Source of the DNA: Microcoleus sp. FACHB-672
Lineage (GTDB): Bacteria > Cyanobacteriota > Cyanobacteriia > Cyanobacteriales > Oscillatoriaceae
Direction of reading: 5' to 3'
NCBI RefSeq assembly: GCF_014695725.1
Contig: NZ_JACJOU010000025.1
Coordinates: 1-64,000, forward strand
DNA: 64,000 nt
The notes beneath the pieces are model-generated. The model saw only the letters and a program-made list of their open reading frames with translations, searched no databases and had not been told where the DNA came from. Position numbers and translations under genes: made by a program. Positions 1-8,685 of the stretch are shown here, one piece after another; within the stretch, counting starts at the first letter, position 1; every line of letters begins with the position of its first letter.

Positions 1-51
1 GTCGTAAGCATTGACTATTTTTTCTCGCAAATCTACTGAGTACGGTTTCAT
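1..51 (-). CDS. IS630-family transposase, N-terminal fragment cut by window edge
   Basis: Read on the minus strand from the ATG at 51, seventeen codons run to the window edge and give MKPYSVDLREKIVNAYD. This is the characteristic opening of the helix-turn-helix domain of cyanobacterial IS630-type transposases (the pattern MKPYS-DLR-KIV-AY). The rest of the gene and one terminal repeat would lie to the left of the window; I did not recognise the other terminal repeat in 52-244. Only 17 residues are visible, so intactness cannot be judged. Confidence 0.72.
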   Translation of the reverse strand, partial: MKPYSVDLREKIVNAYD

Positions 52-244
52 TATGATTCTCAATACCTTTAATGTTCCCTTGAGTGTACCTCATATCTCT
101 CAAAAGCGCTGTAACTTTAATTTCCTTAGTCGCTAGGCAAAGAAGCTAAGACATTAAAACCTTTTTTCAATGCAAAGAATCGCAACAGAAAAGGTTACTT
201 AACTTTCCTTTGTGTTTTCAACCAAATTGTAATTGTTGCTGAGA

Positions 245-1333
245 TTAACGCTCAAATCCTAAGCGATCACCGGTTTGTACATCAAACCAGTGAATCGACT
301 GTGGGGGTAACATTAGTGAGATTACTTCTCCACTCCACCTTTGATCTGCCGGCAACAAAGTACGCAGCGTCATGGGTTCTGCTTGTTCAGCGTTGCCGGT
401 GACGCGCACACTAATTAAATTGTGCATCCCTAAATTTTCCACCAAAAATACCTGACCTTGAATCGTCTGTTCTGCTGCCGGTTCAGCTAAGTACACATTT
501 TCCGGACGAATACCCAGCACAATTTGTGGAGGAACTGTAGGAAGTGCCGGCAGCGGAATTTTAAAATTGCCCAGCATTGCATCGCGTCCCTGACAATTTA
601 GCGTTAATAAATTCATTTGAGGACTGCCAATAAAGCCGGCAACAAATTGATTTGCTGGATGTGAGTAAATCCGTTGCGGCGCATCTAACTGTTGTACATT
701 ACCGTTAGAAAGTATCGCCACTTTCGTTGATAATGTCATCGCTTCCGTTTGGTCATGCGTTACATAAACCACCGGCACAGATTGCGCGTCAAAAAGTTGT
801 TTTAAATCAGCCCGAACCCGTTCTCGCAACAGCGCATCCAAATTACTCAACGGTTCATCCAGCAAAAACACATCCGGTTTACGAACCAAAGCGCGTCCGA
901 GGGCAACACGCTGCCGCTGTCCCCCAGACATCTGCCCTGGCTTGCGATCCATCAATTCTTCCAGCCCTAGTTTTTTAGCAACTTCATCCACGCGCTGATG
1001 GATTTCCACACGGGGTAATTTACGAAGTTTTAACCCGGATGCCATGTTTTCATAAACCGTCATGTGAGGGTAGAGGGCGTAACTTTGAAACACCATTGCA
1101 ATGTTACGATCACCGGCACTTAAATGAGTGACATCGCGTTCGCCAATTGAGATTTTGCCTCGTGTAGGTTGTTCTAAGCCGGCAATTAATCGTAGTGTCG
1201 TTGATTTCCCGCATCCAGATGGGCCGAGTAGGGTGAGAAATTCATCGTCATCTACGGTTAAGCTGATATCTTTGACGGGGATAACTTTAGGAGTATAGGT
1301 TTTATTGAGATTTTTGATTTCAAGTTTTGACAT
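245..1333 (-). CDS. Sugar ABC transporter ATP-binding protein (MalK/UgpC type)
   Basis: Cytoplasmic ATPase subunit that should power the importer encoded by the next three genes upstream. The 362-aa protein has a Walker A motif GPSGCGKST at residues 37-45, the signature MSGGQRQR near 135, Walker B VFLLDEP near 155, the H-loop YVTHDQTEAM near 190, and a C-terminal TOBE-like region from about 240 typical of carbohydrate (CUT1) transporters. Length fits the family (about 350-370 aa). It is the last gene of a four-gene minus-strand operon, 51 bp after the preceding permease. Possible cyanobacterial counterparts are the GgtA (glucosylglycerol/sucrose/trehalose) or Gls ATPases, but the substrate cannot be read from the sequence. 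Confidence 0.95.
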   Translation of the reverse strand: MSKLEIKNLNKTYTPKVIPVKDISLTVDDDEFLTLLGPSGCGKSTTLRLIAGLEQPTRGKISIGERDVTHLSAGDRNIAMVFQSYALYPHMTVYENMASGLKLRKLPRVEIHQRVDEVAKKLGLEELMDRKPGQMSGGQRQRVALGRALVRKPDVFLLDEPLSNLDALLRERVRADLKQLFDAQSVPVVYVTHDQTEAMTLSTKVAILSNGNVQQLDAPQRIYSHPANQFVAGFIGSPQMNLLTLNCQGRDAMLGNFKIPLPALPTVPPQIVLGIRPENVYLAEPAAEQTIQGQVFLVENLGMHNLISVRVTGNAEQAEPMTLRTLLPADQRWSGEVISLMLPPQSIHWFDVQTGDRLGFER

Positions 1334-1384
1334 GATTTTTTTGATGAATAAGAGCCGTAATTACAGGATTCTTTAGCTTGAAAG

Positions 1385-2266
1385 TTACCCTTTAACAGCG
1401 CCGGCTGTTAATCCTTGCACAATTTTGCGTTGGAAGAACAGGACTAGCAAGATGAGGGGAAATGTGCCAAGAATTGTAGCAGCCGCTAGTGGGCCGTAGG
1501 GAATATCAAATACAGTTGACCCTCCGATTTGGGAAGCAGCAACGGGAATCGTTTTCATCGTTTCTCTGGTGATGAAAGTAAGCGCAAAGAGAAATTCATT
1601 CCAGGCAAAGATGAAAGTTAAAATTCCAGTTGTTACCATTGCCGGCACCGTCATCGGTAAAACAATTTGGGTAAGCATTTGCCAAGTATTATAACCATCC
1701 ACCTTAGCAGCATCTTCTAAATCACGCGGCAGTTGTTGAAAGAAACTACGCATAACCAGAATAGTTAAGGGCAAGTTGATAGCCGTGTAGGGAATAACCA
1801 AGGCGAGGTAGTTATTTGCCAACCCCGTTGCTTTAATAATTTCTAACAATCCTAAAAATAGTAAGATATAAGGAAATAGAGTAACAATTAGGATGCCGCC
1901 AAGAATAATTTTCTCACCCGGAATTTTCAATCTTGCCAAAGCGTAAGCTGCCGGTGCGCCAATTGTCAAAGAAAGCGCCGTAGAAATGATAGAAACAAAA
2001 GCGCTATTTAAAATATAGCTAAGAAAAGGACGACGAGTAAACAGCTCAATGTAGTGTTTTAGCGTGTATTGATCAGGGCGAGGAAAGTAAATATTTGGAA
2101 TTGTAGAAATTGCTTTATTGATTTTAATAGAAGTTAGTAGTTGCCACAAAACAGGCGCTAAAGTAAAAATTACAATTAACACAATAGCCACCCAAAGAAT
2201 AACTTTTTGGATAGAAAACTTACTTTTGCTAGTTGGTGAATCATTGCTCAAAGAATTAAGTGCCAT
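1385..2266 (-). CDS. Sugar ABC transporter permease (MalG type)
   Basis: Inner-membrane permease of 293 aa with about six hydrophobic segments. A cytoplasmic EAA loop is visible as EDAAKVDGYNTWQMLTQIVL, which is where the ATPase docks. After it comes the FAWNEFLFAL segment characteristic of MalG-like second permeases of CUT1 carbohydrate importers. It lies between the MalF-type permease (130 bp upstream) and the ATPase (51 bp downstream) on the same strand. The N-terminal 20 residues are polar and presumably cytoplasmic. The exact sugar is unknown. Confidence 0.93.
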   Translation of the reverse strand: MALNSLSNDSPTSKSKFSIQKVILWVAIVLIVIFTLAPVLWQLLTSIKINKAISTIPNIYFPRPDQYTLKHYIELFTRRPFLSYILNSAFVSIISTALSLTIGAPAAYALARLKIPGEKIILGGILIVTLFPYILLFLGLLEIIKATGLANNYLALVIPYTAINLPLTILVMRSFFQQLPRDLEDAAKVDGYNTWQMLTQIVLPMTVPAMVTTGILTFIFAWNEFLFALTFITRETMKTIPVAASQIGGSTVFDIPYGPLAAATILGTFPLILLVLFFQRKIVQGLTAGAVKG

Positions 2267-2396
2267 AGCTGCTTCCTTTTACTCTAAGATAAAACTTTAA
2301 ACATCCTATAAAATCTCTAAACCACCGCCCTAAATACACCCGTGCAATCTGGGTGGATCTGCGGTTAAAAAATTCTCCTCCTTCAATACATTAAAA

Positions 2397-3305
2397 TCAA
2401 CTAACCCCAGCAGCCTTAGCCCGTAACCTTGACAATACAAAACTAGCAATTGCCACTGCCGTCACCAACAATAAAAACGTCACAACAACCAAAGCCGCCC
2501 CATAACCAAAATCCAAATATCGCATCACCGTCGCATAAATGTAGAGTGACACAACTTCCGTCGCACCGGCAGGCCCGCCGCCGGTCATTACAGCTATCAA
2601 ATCAAAGATGCCAAATGCCTGCGCGAATCGAAATAACATCGCAATCAAAACTTGCGGCATTAGCAAAGGTAAAGTAATTTGTCGAAAACTCTGCCAAGGA
2701 TTCGCCCCATCAATTGCATGAGCTTCATAAAGATCAGAAGAAATCGATTGCAAACCGGCTAGTAATAAAATACTAATAAACGGTGTCGTTTTCCACACAT
2801 CTGCTGCGATCACCGCCATCATTGCCAGCGTCGGATCTCCTAACCAATTAATGCCCTCTTTAATCAATCCCAACCTGAGCAAAATATCGTTCCAAACCCC
2901 ATATTGAGCGTTAAAAATCCACGTCCAAGCTAAAGCCATAATTGCTGTTGGCAGCGCCCACGGCAAAATCGCAATGGTTCGCACCGCAGCGCGTCCGCGA
3001 AACGATTGATTAAGCACTAAGGCGACACCCATTCCCAAAATCAATTCCAAGAAAACAGTGGAAACGGTAAAGACTGTTGTATTCCAAAGACTTTGCCAAA
3101 ACCGGCCATCTCCAGCCATCCGCCCGTAATTAGCAAAACCGGCAAATACGGGTTCTAATTTTGTACCCAGGTTTTGGGCGAAAAAGCTTAACCAGAATGC
3201 TCTCCCGATTGGGTAAGCGAATACAAAAAGTAGGAGGAGTAATGCCGGCGCGACTAATATCCAGCCGGTTAGTTGTTCTCGTTGTTGTATTGTGTCTTGT
3301 TTCAT
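2397..3305 (-). CDS. Sugar ABC transporter permease (MalF type)
   Basis: Inner-membrane permease of 302 aa with six predicted transmembrane stretches, the first being WILVAPALLLLLFVFAYPIG. The EAA-type loop EAHAIDGANPWQSFRQITLP is followed by the TGGGP turn common in MalF/UgpA-like first permeases. It pairs with the MalG-type permease downstream to form the heterodimeric channel. The start ATG at 3305 places the first membrane helix about 13 residues in, as usual. It is the second gene of the operon, 108 bp after the binding protein. Confidence 0.93.
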   Translation of the reverse strand: MKQDTIQQREQLTGWILVAPALLLLLFVFAYPIGRAFWLSFFAQNLGTKLEPVFAGFANYGRMAGDGRFWQSLWNTTVFTVSTVFLELILGMGVALVLNQSFRGRAAVRTIAILPWALPTAIMALAWTWIFNAQYGVWNDILLRLGLIKEGINWLGDPTLAMMAVIAADVWKTTPFISILLLAGLQSISSDLYEAHAIDGANPWQSFRQITLPLLMPQVLIAMLFRFAQAFGIFDLIAVMTGGGPAGATEVVSLYIYATVMRYLDFGYGAALVVVTFLLLVTAVAIASFVLSRLRAKAAGVS

Positions 3306-3413
3306 TATTAAAATTGGTTACTTTTTGGCAAATGTCTTTTTTTAACCACAGATAAATTAACTATGGTTGCAATAGGGAGATGTGATGTTTTTTTATTTTT
3401 TATGAGCCTATTT

Positions 3414-4736
3414 TTAGCTTTGAGCAGATAAAAGCCGGCGCGTCTCATTTGCTGCGGCTTTCATTGCCCGTTCTGGAGTCATTCGATTTGTTAACGCTGC
3501 GCTTAGATAGCGCTGTAAAATATCGGATGCTTGGGAATATTGGGCGATAGGTGGACGTAAAACTGATTTTTCCGTAACTTTTAGCAGCTGCGGATAGTGG
3601 CTGTATTTCGCAACAATTTGTGGATCGGTGAACAGCGACCGCCGACTAGGAACATAGCCGGTTCCCAGGATAAATTTACGCTGAATTTCAGGCCGATTGA
3701 AAAACTGAATAACTCGCCAAGCTTCGTCTGGATGCTTTGAGGTTTTGGCAATTCCCATACCCCAGCCGCCCTGGCAAGCGCCGCTGTTTTTACCAGGTGC
3801 GTGAACCATTGGCTTGATGTTATATTTACCGGCAATCGCAGAATCTTCTGCCAGTGACCAGACATAAGGCCAGTTGCGTAAAAAGACCCCATTTCCACTT
3901 TGAAATAACTGGCGGGTTTCTTCTTCTCCATAAGTCGTAACGCCACCTGGAGAAACGCCAGTTTTTATGGTGTTCTGTAGAAACTTCACAGCCTCTACTG
4001 CTGCCGGTTGATCGAGTCCGACATTGCCATTTTCCGGGTTCACCCAAAAGCCACCGGCACCTTCGAGCACCTCTACAAACATCGCGGCGAGTCCTTCATA
4101 TTGTCGCCCCTGCCAGAGATACCCCCAGCGATTTTCTCCTGGTTTTTTCAATGCTTTGCCAATTTCAAGCAACTCGTTAAAGGTTTCTGGCGGCTTATAT
4201 CCCCCCTGTTTAAGTAAGTCTGTGCGGTAGTAAAGCATCCCGGCATCAGAACGGAAAGGCATTCGATACAACCCGCCTTCATATCGCCCGCCATTCACGT
4301 CACCGGCTATAAAATTCGTTAATTCTTTATCCGAAATTCGGTCAGATAAATCCCTCAACCAGCCGGCAGCGGCAAATTTTTGCACCCAAACGATGTCCAT
4401 GTAAACCAAATCGTAGGGCGAATCTCCTAATAGAAAAGCGGACGTGTAAAGGTCTTCAATTAAATTACTCGCGTTTGGCCCTTCAATAATTTCTAGCTGA
4501 ATATCTGGGTTTTGCGCCTTAAAGTCCTTCATCAGCAATGTATTCCACTGCGAGGCTTCCAGGGCATTCAGCAACACTGTAACCTTGACTTGTTGGGGGG
4601 TTTGCGTGAATGCCGGCATCCCCAATAGAAGCTTGAAACCTAACACGAACAGGAAGCCGAGCACAATGCACAAGCTGGTGAAGCCAAACTTATGCCGGAA
4701 TTTTTGCCGTCTGCTGAGCTGCTTTCGGTTTTTCAT
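3414..4736 (-). CDS. Sugar ABC transporter extracellular solute-binding protein
   Basis: Periplasmic binding protein (440 aa, family 1) that should capture the sugar for the two permeases downstream. The N-terminus has a basic stretch then a hydrophobic signal/anchor at about residues 17-45, with no clear lipobox. The mature part reads as a typical extracellular solute-binding fold, with landmarks such as YDLVYMDIVWVQKFAAAGWL and GGWGMGIAKTSKHPDEAWRV near the hinge and C-lobe. It is first in the operon, so the promoter should lie in 4737-5180, a region shared with the divergent lipoprotein genes. It resembles GgtB-type osmolyte or disaccharide binders in layout only. Confidence 0.92.
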   Translation of the reverse strand: MKNRKQLSRRQKFRHKFGFTSLCIVLGFLFVLGFKLLLGMPAFTQTPQQVKVTVLLNALEASQWNTLLMKDFKAQNPDIQLEIIEGPNASNLIEDLYTSAFLLGDSPYDLVYMDIVWVQKFAAAGWLRDLSDRISDKELTNFIAGDVNGGRYEGGLYRMPFRSDAGMLYYRTDLLKQGGYKPPETFNELLEIGKALKKPGENRWGYLWQGRQYEGLAAMFVEVLEGAGGFWVNPENGNVGLDQPAAVEAVKFLQNTIKTGVSPGGVTTYGEEETRQLFQSGNGVFLRNWPYVWSLAEDSAIAGKYNIKPMVHAPGKNSGACQGGWGMGIAKTSKHPDEAWRVIQFFNRPEIQRKFILGTGYVPSRRSLFTDPQIVAKYSHYPQLLKVTEKSVLRPPIAQYSQASDILQRYLSAALTNRMTPERAMKAAANETRRLLSAQS

Positions 4737-5180
4737 GACACTATAGCAATTTAACAGGAGCGCATCGCAGTTATTTCAAGCGCTTATTTTAGGTCTATCT
4801 TGCTTGTTGTGCCGGCTTGGACATTGGGTCGGCTTAAGCAACAAAATGCAAGATGGGTCTAACTTATTTAATATTTAAAGCGCTAAACAACAAATTTTCC
4901 TCAGTTACGGCAAAAAACTTTAGTTTTGTTTACACAACCTTACGATCTTGACTTTTTTCCGAAAATACCTTTGTTAAATTCGTGAAAAAATCGGGAATTC
5001 TTACAGAGGTAGCATTACTATTGTTCAACTTCTCTGGTAGCGAAAGCAAAACATCCAAACGAGCGGCTAACTTGAATTCTAACTCAGTTAAGTTTTCTAA
5101 ATTTACACATATTGAGATTCTTGTCAAGTGTAAATCCGAGAAATTATCACGCAATTCAGTCACAAAATCAGCCGATTAAT
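4737..5180. other. 444-bp divergent intergenic region
   Basis: This AT-rich stretch separates the leftward sugar transporter operon from the rightward lipoprotein genes and must hold both promoters. A TTGACT hexamer near 4950 is followed 20 bases later by TTAAAT, a poor promoter match, so I do not call a promoter. Short open frames here show no family resemblance or ribosome binding site and I regard them as chance. Confidence 0.5.
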
Positions 5181-6173
5181 ATGAAATACCGATTTTTCCG
5201 CTTTGTTTGTCTTTTCTTGCTGAGTCTTCTACTCGTCACAGCTTGCAATGGCACAAAAACCGTGACTTCCCATCGAAATTCACCGCCCCTACGAGTTGCT
5301 TATATCCAATGGTCCGGATTTTTTCCGATGATCATTGCCCAAGAAAAAGGGTTTTTTACCCAACAGGGAGTGAAAGTCGAACCTGTCTATGTAGAAAACT
5401 ATATAGCGTCTTTATCTGACTTCAGCGCCGGCAAATATGATGGAGTCACGATATCTGTGGGAAGCCTGATGAGTATTATTGGGAAAACTCCAGATGCGCG
5501 GGTTGTTTTAGTAACCGATCAATCGGCTGGTGGTGACGCTGTGCTTGGGCAGCCCGATATTCAAAACGTAGCTGACTTGAAGGGCAAACGGATCGGCACC
5601 AAAATAGGTGATTTTGGGGAATTGTTGGTCATCACAATGCTAGAGAGAAATGGTTTAACCACCGATGACGTTACTTTGGTTAATACGGAAGCGGAAACGA
5701 TTCCAGCACGCTTGCAAGGGGGTGACATTCAAGCCGGCCAAACCTGGGACCCTTATATATCTGAAGCAGTGAAAGCCGGCGCAAAGGTGCTGTTCTCCAC
5801 AAAGGAAACACCTGGTTTAATTCCCGGTGTTATGGTGTTTCACAATAATATCTTAATCAATCGCCCGAATGACGTACAAGCCTTTACTCGAGCGTGGTTC
5901 CAAGCCGTAGATTACTGGAAAGCTAATCCAGAAGAAGGCAACGCTTTGATTGCCCAAAAATTTAATATCAAACCTGAAGAAGTTTCACTCAATGGACTCG
6001 ACTTGTTTAGCCAGCAAGACGCCTTAAAAGCGATGACTCCAGGCACAACGACAGAGTCTCTCTACTATACGGCAAAATTATACGCCGACTACTACATTCG
6101 TACAGGAGGACTGACCGCTGCGCCCGATATTCAAAAACTCATCGATCCCTCTTTTGTGCAGCAGTTAAAATAG
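5181..6173 (+). CDS. NMT1/SsuA-like solute-binding lipoprotein, tandem copy 1
   Basis: Predicted lipoprotein of 330 aa. Signal peptide residues 1-20 end in the lipobox LVTAC, so Cys would be lipidated and the protein anchored in the periplasm. The mature part resembles nitrate/sulfonate/taurine-type binding proteins (QWSGFFPMIIAQEKGFFTQQ, then DFSAGKYDG). An upstream TTG at 5112 would extend the frame, but the ATG at 5181 is chosen because it aligns exactly with the starts of copies 2 and 3. No permease or ATPase of this transporter class lies nearby. A large histidine kinase follows on the same strand, so a sensing role is possible. The ligand is unknown. Confidence 0.9.
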   Translation: MKYRFFRFVCLFLLSLLLVTACNGTKTVTSHRNSPPLRVAYIQWSGFFPMIIAQEKGFFTQQGVKVEPVYVENYIASLSDFSAGKYDGVTISVGSLMSIIGKTPDARVVLVTDQSAGGDAVLGQPDIQNVADLKGKRIGTKIGDFGELLVITMLERNGLTTDDVTLVNTEAETIPARLQGGDIQAGQTWDPYISEAVKAGAKVLFSTKETPGLIPGVMVFHNNILINRPNDVQAFTRAWFQAVDYWKANPEEGNALIAQKFNIKPEEVSLNGLDLFSQQDALKAMTPGTTTESLYYTAKLYADYYIRTGGLTAAPDIQKLIDPSFVQQLK

Positions 6174-6251
6174 CTGATTTTCTCTTTGACCGGTTCTTAT
6201 ATCCACTGCGAAAAACATCACCCGACTTTTATTTAAAAACAGTAGTTCAGC

Positions 6252-7244
6252 ATGAAATTTAGATTTATCCGTTTTGTGTTTCTTTTTTTGTTAAGTCTTC
6301 TCCTCTTCACAGCTTGCAATGGCCCAAAAACCGTGACTTCTCGTCGGGAGTCAGCGCCCCTACAAGTTACTTATAACCAATGGCCCGGATTTTTTCCGAT
6401 GATCATTGCCCAAGAAAAAGGGTTTTTTACCCAACAGGGAGTGAAAGTCGAAGCTGTGCATGAAGAAAACTATATAACGTCTTTATCTGACTTCAGCGCC
6501 GGCAAATATGATGGGGTCGGTATAGCTGTGGGAAGCCTAATGAGTATTATTGGGAAAACTCCAGATGCGCGGGTTGTTTTAGTAACTGATCAATCGGCGG
6601 GTGGTGACGCTGTGCTTGGGCAGCCCGATATTCAAAGCGTAGCAGACTTGAAGGGCAAACGGATCGGCGCTAAATTAGGTGATTTTGGGGAATTGTTGGT
6701 CATCACAATGCTAGAGAGAAATGGTTTAACCACCGAGGACATTACTTTGGTTAATACGGAAGCGGAAGCGATTCCAGCACGCTTGCAGGATGGTGACATT
6801 CAAGCCGGCCTAACCTGGAACCCTTATATATCTGAAGCAGTGAAAGCCGGCGCAAAAGTGCTGTTTTCAACGAAAGACACTCCCGGTTTAGTTCCAAGTG
6901 TCATTGTGTTTCACAATAATATCTTAATCAATCGCCGGTATGATATACAAGCATTTATTCGAGCGTGGTTTCAAGCCATAGATTATTGGCAAGCCAATCC
7001 AAAAGAAAGCAACGCCTTGATTGCCAATAAATTTAATATAAAGCCAGAGGAAGTTTCACTCGATGGACTCGACTTATTTAGCCGGCAAGACAACTTAAAA
7101 GCGATGGCTGTAGGCACAACAACAGAATCCATCTACTATACAGCAAAATTATACGCCGACTACTACATTCGTACAGGAGGACTGACCGCTGCACCTGACA
7201 TTCAAAAACTCATCGATCCCTCTTTTGTGCAGCAGTTAAAATAG
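6252..7244 (+). CDS. NMT1/SsuA-like solute-binding lipoprotein, tandem copy 2
   Basis: The 330-aa lipoprotein is the closest relative of copy 1; long stretches such as the last 20 residues (GGLTAAPDIQKLIDPSFVQQ) are identical. The lipobox is LFTAC. It starts exactly 1071 bp after copy 1, and the 78-bp spacers that follow copies 1 and 2 are also alike, so the whole unit including the intergenic region was duplicated. Substitutions cluster around putative ligand-facing positions (for example QTWDPY in copy 1 versus LTWNPY here), which would fit divergence in ligand preference, although this is inference. All three genes are probably co-transcribed. Confidence 0.9.
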   Translation: MKFRFIRFVFLFLLSLLLFTACNGPKTVTSRRESAPLQVTYNQWPGFFPMIIAQEKGFFTQQGVKVEAVHEENYITSLSDFSAGKYDGVGIAVGSLMSIIGKTPDARVVLVTDQSAGGDAVLGQPDIQSVADLKGKRIGAKLGDFGELLVITMLERNGLTTEDITLVNTEAEAIPARLQDGDIQAGLTWNPYISEAVKAGAKVLFSTKDTPGLVPSVIVFHNNILINRRYDIQAFIRAWFQAIDYWQANPKESNALIANKFNIKPEEVSLDGLDLFSRQDNLKAMAVGTTTESIYYTAKLYADYYIRTGGLTAAPDIQKLIDPSFVQQLK

Positions 7245-7322
7245 CTGATTCCCGCTTGGGCAGGCTCTCATATCAACTGCGAAATACATCACCCAACTTT
7301 TCTTAAAAAATAGCAGTTCACT

Positions 7323-8315
7323 ATGAAATCTCGATTTCTCCGCTTTGTGTGTCTGTTCTTGCTCAGTATTGTCCTGATCACTGCCTGCAATGGAAGAACC
7401 TCTGTCACCTCCAAATCTGAGCCACCGCTCCTAACAGTCGCTTACAGTTTGTGGCCAGGGTATTTTCCGCTAGTAATTGCTCAAGAAAAAGGGTTTTTCA
7501 CTGAACAAGGGGTTAAAGTAAAACTCGTTTATTCAGAAAATCATCAAGCACCGTTGGCTGATTTTAGTGCCGGCAAATATGATGGGATGGCAATAACACT
7601 TGGTAGCTTCATGAGCAGTATTGAGGAAATTTCTGGCTCACAGATTGTTTTAATTACTGATCGCTCTACGGGCGCTGATGCTATCGTGGCTCAGTCAAAT
7701 ACTCAAAGCGTGGCTGACTTGAAGGGCAAGCGAATTGGCGCTAAATTAGGCAACTTTGGAGAATTGTTTGTCATCAAAATGTTGGAAAGAAATGGTCTAA
7801 CTCCCAACGATGTAACACTGGTCAATCTAGAAGCCGAAACTATCGTAGAAAACTTAAAAAACGGGAGCATTCAAGCTGGTCAAACCTGGGAACCCTATGT
7901 GTTTCAAGCAGTCCAATCCGGAGCAAAAGTGCTATTCACCAGCAAGCAAACACCTGGTTTGATTTCAGATGTCGTTGTATTTCGCAGCAATGTGTTACGA
8001 GATCGTCCAGATGATGTGCGAGCATTTATCCGAGCCTGGTTTCAAGCCCAAGACTACTGGAAGACAAATCCAGAGGAAAGCAAAACCCTGGTTGCAAAAA
8101 CGCTCAATATCAAACCAGAGGAAGTTTCAACCGAGGGGATTGAGTTACAGGATTTGAAAAACAATCTCGCGGCGCTAACTCCAGGATCTACCACAGAGTC
8201 ATTGTACTATACAGCCCAATTGTACGCCGATTTTTACACTCGCACTGGTGGGCTAAGCACCGTACCGGATATTCAAAAAATAATTGATCCCTCTTTTGTA
8301 CAGCAGCTACAATAG
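7323..8315 (+). CDS. NMT1/SsuA-like solute-binding lipoprotein, tandem copy 3
   Basis: The 330-aa lipoprotein has the lipobox LITAC and is the most divergent of the three intact copies. It keeps the landmarks YFPLVIAQEKGFF, DFSAGKYDG, GSIQAGQTWEPY and the C-terminal DPSFVQQL. It again starts exactly 1071 bp after the preceding copy. Equal lengths without gaps across all three copies indicate retained function. It is followed by a degenerate fourth copy and then the sensor kinase gene at 8686. Confidence 0.9.
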   Translation: MKSRFLRFVCLFLLSIVLITACNGRTSVTSKSEPPLLTVAYSLWPGYFPLVIAQEKGFFTEQGVKVKLVYSENHQAPLADFSAGKYDGMAITLGSFMSSIEEISGSQIVLITDRSTGADAIVAQSNTQSVADLKGKRIGAKLGNFGELFVIKMLERNGLTPNDVTLVNLEAETIVENLKNGSIQAGQTWEPYVFQAVQSGAKVLFTSKQTPGLISDVVVFRSNVLRDRPDDVRAFIRAWFQAQDYWKTNPEESKTLVAKTLNIKPEEVSTEGIELQDLKNNLAALTPGSTTESLYYTAQLYADFYTRTGGLSTVPDIQKIIDPSFVQQLQ

Positions 8316-8463
8316 TTAATTGAATCTCTGATTGAGAGAATAACTTTAGCTTGTCAGAGAATTTTTATCTTAATTTTTATGAATTTGACCAATCCCAACC
8401 CATTTAAATCTGAGAATTTAAATGCAAAGGCTCCTGTATCAGTTCAAATATTGGCCCTTCCCG

Positions 8464-8629
8464 ATGAAATCTCACTTTATCTGCTTTGTGCCTCTATCTT
8501 TGTTCAGCATTTCGCTTATCACCGCTTCTCAGGGAACGCCCTCTATAACCGGAAATTTTAAGGCTCCACGCAAAAGGGCAATATTCAAGTCGGCACCCCA
8601 TTTTATGTTTATTTATTTATTCGGATAGG
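8464..8629 (+). pseudogene. Decayed fourth copy of the solute-binding lipoprotein
   Basis: From the ATG at 8464 the frame reads MKSHFICFVPLSLFSISLIT followed by A and S, aligning with the copy 3 signal peptide MKSRFLRFVCLFLLSIVLIT-AC (13 of 20 identical). The essential lipobox cysteine is replaced by serine. About 15 codons later homology stops. In another frame at about 8577 the sequence GNIQVGTPFYVY resembles copy 3 GSIQAGQTWEPYV, suggesting a large internal deletion plus a frameshift. The remaining sequence to 8685 contains no gene. This remnant lies in the 370-bp interval between copy 3 and the kinase. Confidence 0.7.
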
Positions 8630-8685
8630 CGAAATCAGTAAAATATCCATCTTTTATCCGGCAATTTCAATAAGTTAAGCTAATC

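Larger units (their letters stand above)
5181..8315 (+). repeat. Three-copy tandem gene duplication, 1071-bp period
   Basis: The start codons at 5181, 6252 and 7323 are each exactly 1071 bp apart: 993 bp of coding sequence plus a 78-bp spacer. The spacers after copies 1 and 2 share blocks such as TAGCTGATT at the stop, CATATC/TATATC-AACTGCGAAA in the middle and a poly-A run before the next start. Copies 1 and 2 are far more alike than either is to copy 3, implying at least two duplication events or later gene conversion. Confidence 0.92.

Noticed and set aside
4930-5163. 77-codon minus-strand frame between the sugar operon and the lipoproteins
   Set aside because: It lies in the AT-rich divergent promoter region, has no recognisable motif, and a plus-strand frame of similar size overlaps it.
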